Assembly (NCBI GenBank): GCA_050747865.1
Contig: JBOGJI010000273.1
Location: 1 to 8,271, forward strand
DNA: 8,271 nt
From: JBOGJI01 sp050747865
GTDB lineage: Bacteria > Acidobacteriota > Thermoanaerobaculia > Multivoradales > JAHEKO01
Reading direction: 5' to 3'
This document shows positions 7,007 through 8,271 of this stretch, piece after piece (positions within the stretch are counted from its first letter, which is position 1; each line of letters starts with the position of its first letter). A program made the position numbers and the translations under genes. The notes under the pieces were generated by a model that saw only the letters and a program-made list of their open reading frames with translations, had not been told where the DNA came from and ran no database searches.

Positions 7007-7594
7007 TCACGAAGCGGTCCGCCACGCTTCGTTCGTCCTGAAGCCGGGCGCGTCTGCATCCTCGAGCGCGAAGGAGCCGTACGCCGGCTTGCCGGTGCGC
7101 TGGTAGACGTGGAGGACTACGCCGGTGGTCGAGGTCACGGTCTCGGTGAGCTTGAGGCCGCTCGGTACCGTGCCTCCGCCGAAGAGTCGTTTGCCCGTAC
7201 CCAGGAGGATGGGATGGACCCACAGCCGGAACTGGTCGATGAGATCATGCTGGAGCAGCGTCTGGATTAGATTGCAGCTGCCGTGGACCTGAATCTGGCC
7301 GCCCTCCTGCTGCTTCAGCGTCCTGACCTCGGCGGCGATATCTCCTTTGAGGATGGCCGTGTTGCGCCAGTTCGCCGTGACCAGCGTCCTCGACGCGACG
7401 TACTTCGGCCGCTCGTTGAGGACCGCGGCGATAGGGTCCTGCGGGTCCGTCATGACCTCGCCCATGGTCTCGTCGAAGAGCGGCACGCCCCAGCCGCCGT
7501 GCTCGAAGCCGCTATCGCGGTCTTCGTCGGGGCCTCCGGGTGCCTGCATCACGCCGTCCTGAGTCAAGAACGTCCCTACCACCAGCTCTCTCAT
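7007..7594 (-). CDS. RibD C-terminal/dihydrofolate-reductase-family protein, probably with an internal deletion
   Basis: The product of 195 residues belongs to the RibD C-terminal (DHFR-like fold) family of presumed NADPH-dependent reductases of unknown substrate. Typical stretches are MRELVVGTFLTQDGVMQAPG (1-20), EDRDSGFEHGGW (24-35), DPIAAVLNERPKYVASRTL (53-71), IQVHGSCNLIQTLLQHDLID (101-120) and FRLWVHPILLGTGKRLFGGG (122-141), ending YGSFALE. Between GEVMT (45-49) and DPIAAVLN (53-60) relatives carry about 25-30 more residues, including the LLLGRxTYE motif, which corresponds to the cofactor-binding GRxTxE strand-helix of DHFR. That segment is absent here without a frameshift. GGACCC occurs twice at the join (7434-7439 and 7443-7448, minus-strand reading), as expected after slippage. 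The protein may be made but is probably inactive. The ATG at 7594 is chosen because GGAGG lies 5 bases upstream. The gene follows the VOC gene by 69 bases on the same strand. Confidence 0.85.
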   Translation of the reverse strand: MRELVVGTFLTQDGVMQAPGGPDEDRDSGFEHGGWGVPLFDETMGEVMTDPQDPIAAVLNERPKYVASRTLVTANWRNTAILKGDIAAEVRTLKQQEGGQIQVHGSCNLIQTLLQHDLIDQFRLWVHPILLGTGKRLFGGGTVPSGLKLTETVTSTTGVVLHVYQRTGKPAYGSFALEDADAPGFRTNEAWRTAS

Positions 7595-7646
7595 GACTTC
7601 CTCCCTCCACCCGGTAACTCGATGAGGACCTCGCATCCACTGAGGA

Positions 7647-7666
7647 TGAAGCCCCGCAGCGCTTCA
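7647..7666. repeat. Small hairpin over the VOC stop codon
   Basis: TGAAGC (7647-7652) and GCTTCA (7661-7666) are exact reverse complements around an 8-base loop, and the right arm contains the VOC stop codon. There is no T-run, so it is a poor terminator; it could at most stabilise the end of the first cistron or partly separate the VOC and RibD-family genes. Confidence 0.3.
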
Positions 7667-8086
7667 CGCGGCGCCCTCACTTGCGAGCTGCACGATCCGG
7701 ATGTGGTTGCCGAATGGGTCCCGGAGCCCCACGTCCGTGCCGTAGGACTGCTTTACCGGCTCCTGCGTGAACTCCACCCCCTTGTCCCGCAGGATCTCGT
7801 AAGTCTTCTGACAGTCTTCTGTCGTGAACCCGACCGCGAAGCCCGAAGCCCCCTTCGCGATCAGCTCTTGCACCTGCGTCGCGGTCGCCTCGTCCATCGC
7901 CGGCGGCCCCGGCTTCTCGAGCAGGATCCTGCGCCCGGCTTGCCCCGGGACACGCACCGTCAGCCAGCGCATAAAGCCCAAGTCGATGTCATCCTGTACC
8001 TCGAGTCCGAGCTTCCCGACGTAGAAGTCCAGCGCCTCATCTTGGTCGGCGACGAAGACGTGCGAAATGTGGATTCCGTTCAGCAT
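7664..8086 (-). CDS. VOC-family (glyoxalase/bleomycin-resistance fold) protein
   Basis: A 140-residue, single-domain vicinal-oxygen-chelate protein of full family length. Two beta-alpha-beta-beta-beta modules are visible. The first starts at HISHVFVADQDEALDFYVGK (6-25) and runs to GRRILLEKPG. The second begins at FAVGFTTEDCQKTYEILRDK, continues with the GVEFTQEPVKQSYGTDVGLR strand and ends at DPFGNHIRIVQL. Family members are metal-dependent lyases, isomerases, dioxygenases or small-molecule-binding resistance proteins; substrate cannot be predicted. The His residues near the N-terminus and the Glu/Asp of later strands could bind a metal, but I cannot assign ligands firmly. The ATG at 8086 is preferred over a start at 8134, because AAGGAG (8094-8099) lies 7 bases upstream and the domain begins at once after it. 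It is the first gene of a minus-strand pair with the RibD-family gene. VOC and RibD-like proteins are frequent neighbours in mobile accessory regions, which fits a transferred detoxification island. Confidence 0.92.
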   Translation of the reverse strand: MLNGIHISHVFVADQDEALDFYVGKLGLEVQDDIDLGFMRWLTVRVPGQAGRRILLEKPGPPAMDEATATQVQELIAKGASGFAVGFTTEDCQKTYEILRDKGVEFTQEPVKQSYGTDVGLRDPFGNHIRIVQLASEGAA

Positions 8087-8271
8087 ATAGGCACTCCTTT
8101 CTCGGTTACGGTTCGGAGCACTGCCGTCCCACAAACTTCACAGAACCCGTCAGTTGCATACGTAGGTCCCTCTGCAGGGCGTAACTGCCAGCAGTAGTTG
8201 GAGTTCCAGGACTTGCGAGAGGTGTTCCTGGATCTCACCCTCGGTGGGATCTAGAAACGGTGCTCGGAATG
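8087..8271. other. Right-edge region without a supported gene
   Basis: These bases contain the VOC leader and its ribosome binding site. On the minus strand a frame is open from the window edge to a TGA at 8150-8152 (39 codons, containing LDPTEGEIQEHLSQVLELQL). It might be the tail of an upstream gene, but its third codon positions are much less GC-rich than in the other genes, and I do not recognise it. A short dyad ACTGC-CA-GCAGT lies near 8184-8195. No tRNA, transposase or terminator is evident. Confidence 0.3.

Noticed and set aside
7283..8197. Plus-strand open frame of 304 codons over the RibD-family and VOC genes
   Set aside because: Antisense to two recognisable families; no domain pattern in its translation.
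8160..8271. Integron attC-like or transposon end near the right edge
   Set aside because: Candidate core sites do not satisfy the RYYYAAC/GTTRRRY pattern, and only short weak dyads are present.

Overview
This is a strongly GC-rich stretch of bacterial chromosome. Codon third positions are mostly G or C. A signal-peptide-bearing M16 metallopeptidase suggests a Gram-negative (diderm) host, and the M16 protein with its membrane-anchored neighbour look like accessory proteins of Acidobacteriota or similar phyla. That placement is a guess; no rRNA or marker gene is present. No RNA gene, CRISPR array, transposase, integrase or origin was found.

Left part (1-3424, all minus strand): a single-pass membrane-anchored protein of unknown function runs off the left edge. 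It lies downstream of a complete 914-residue secreted M16 peptidase (tandem insulinase-type domains, one active zinc site), and the two are separated by a strong hairpin terminator (614-648). The 140-bp region upstream of the peptidase carries three dyad symmetries.

Centre (3564-6826): a redox locus with a divergent regulator. An intact XRE/MmyB-like regulator (5930-6826, plus) faces an intact aldo/keto reductase (4813-5799, minus), and a perfect 20-bp palindrome lies between them. Behind the reductase, in operon spacing, are the wrecks of two more oxidoreductase genes. One is a second aldo/keto reductase with an internal deletion and frameshift that removed its catalytic Asp/Tyr segment (3866-4767). 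The other is the first ~26 codons of a short-chain dehydrogenase (3777-3854). The dehydrogenase fragment abuts head-on the 5' part of a ribbon-helix-helix/antitoxin-like gene (3564-3785, plus), so one deletion seems to have fused two convergent genes.

Right part (6843-8086, minus): a VOC/glyoxalase-fold gene is followed by a RibD/dihydrofolate-reductase-family gene that seems to lack about 25-30 internal residues. After that comes the C-terminal stub of a membrane protein. The last 185 bases hold no gene I can support.

The centre and right look like a small-molecule detoxification or redox island, of the kind often moved horizontally. Its dominant feature is decay by internal deletion: four separate junctions in about 4.5 kb, while the flanking peptidase, the XRE regulator, the promoter-proximal reductase and the VOC gene remain intact. 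I do not see a clearly new molecular system. The most informative signals are the deletion junctions and the palindromic operator.
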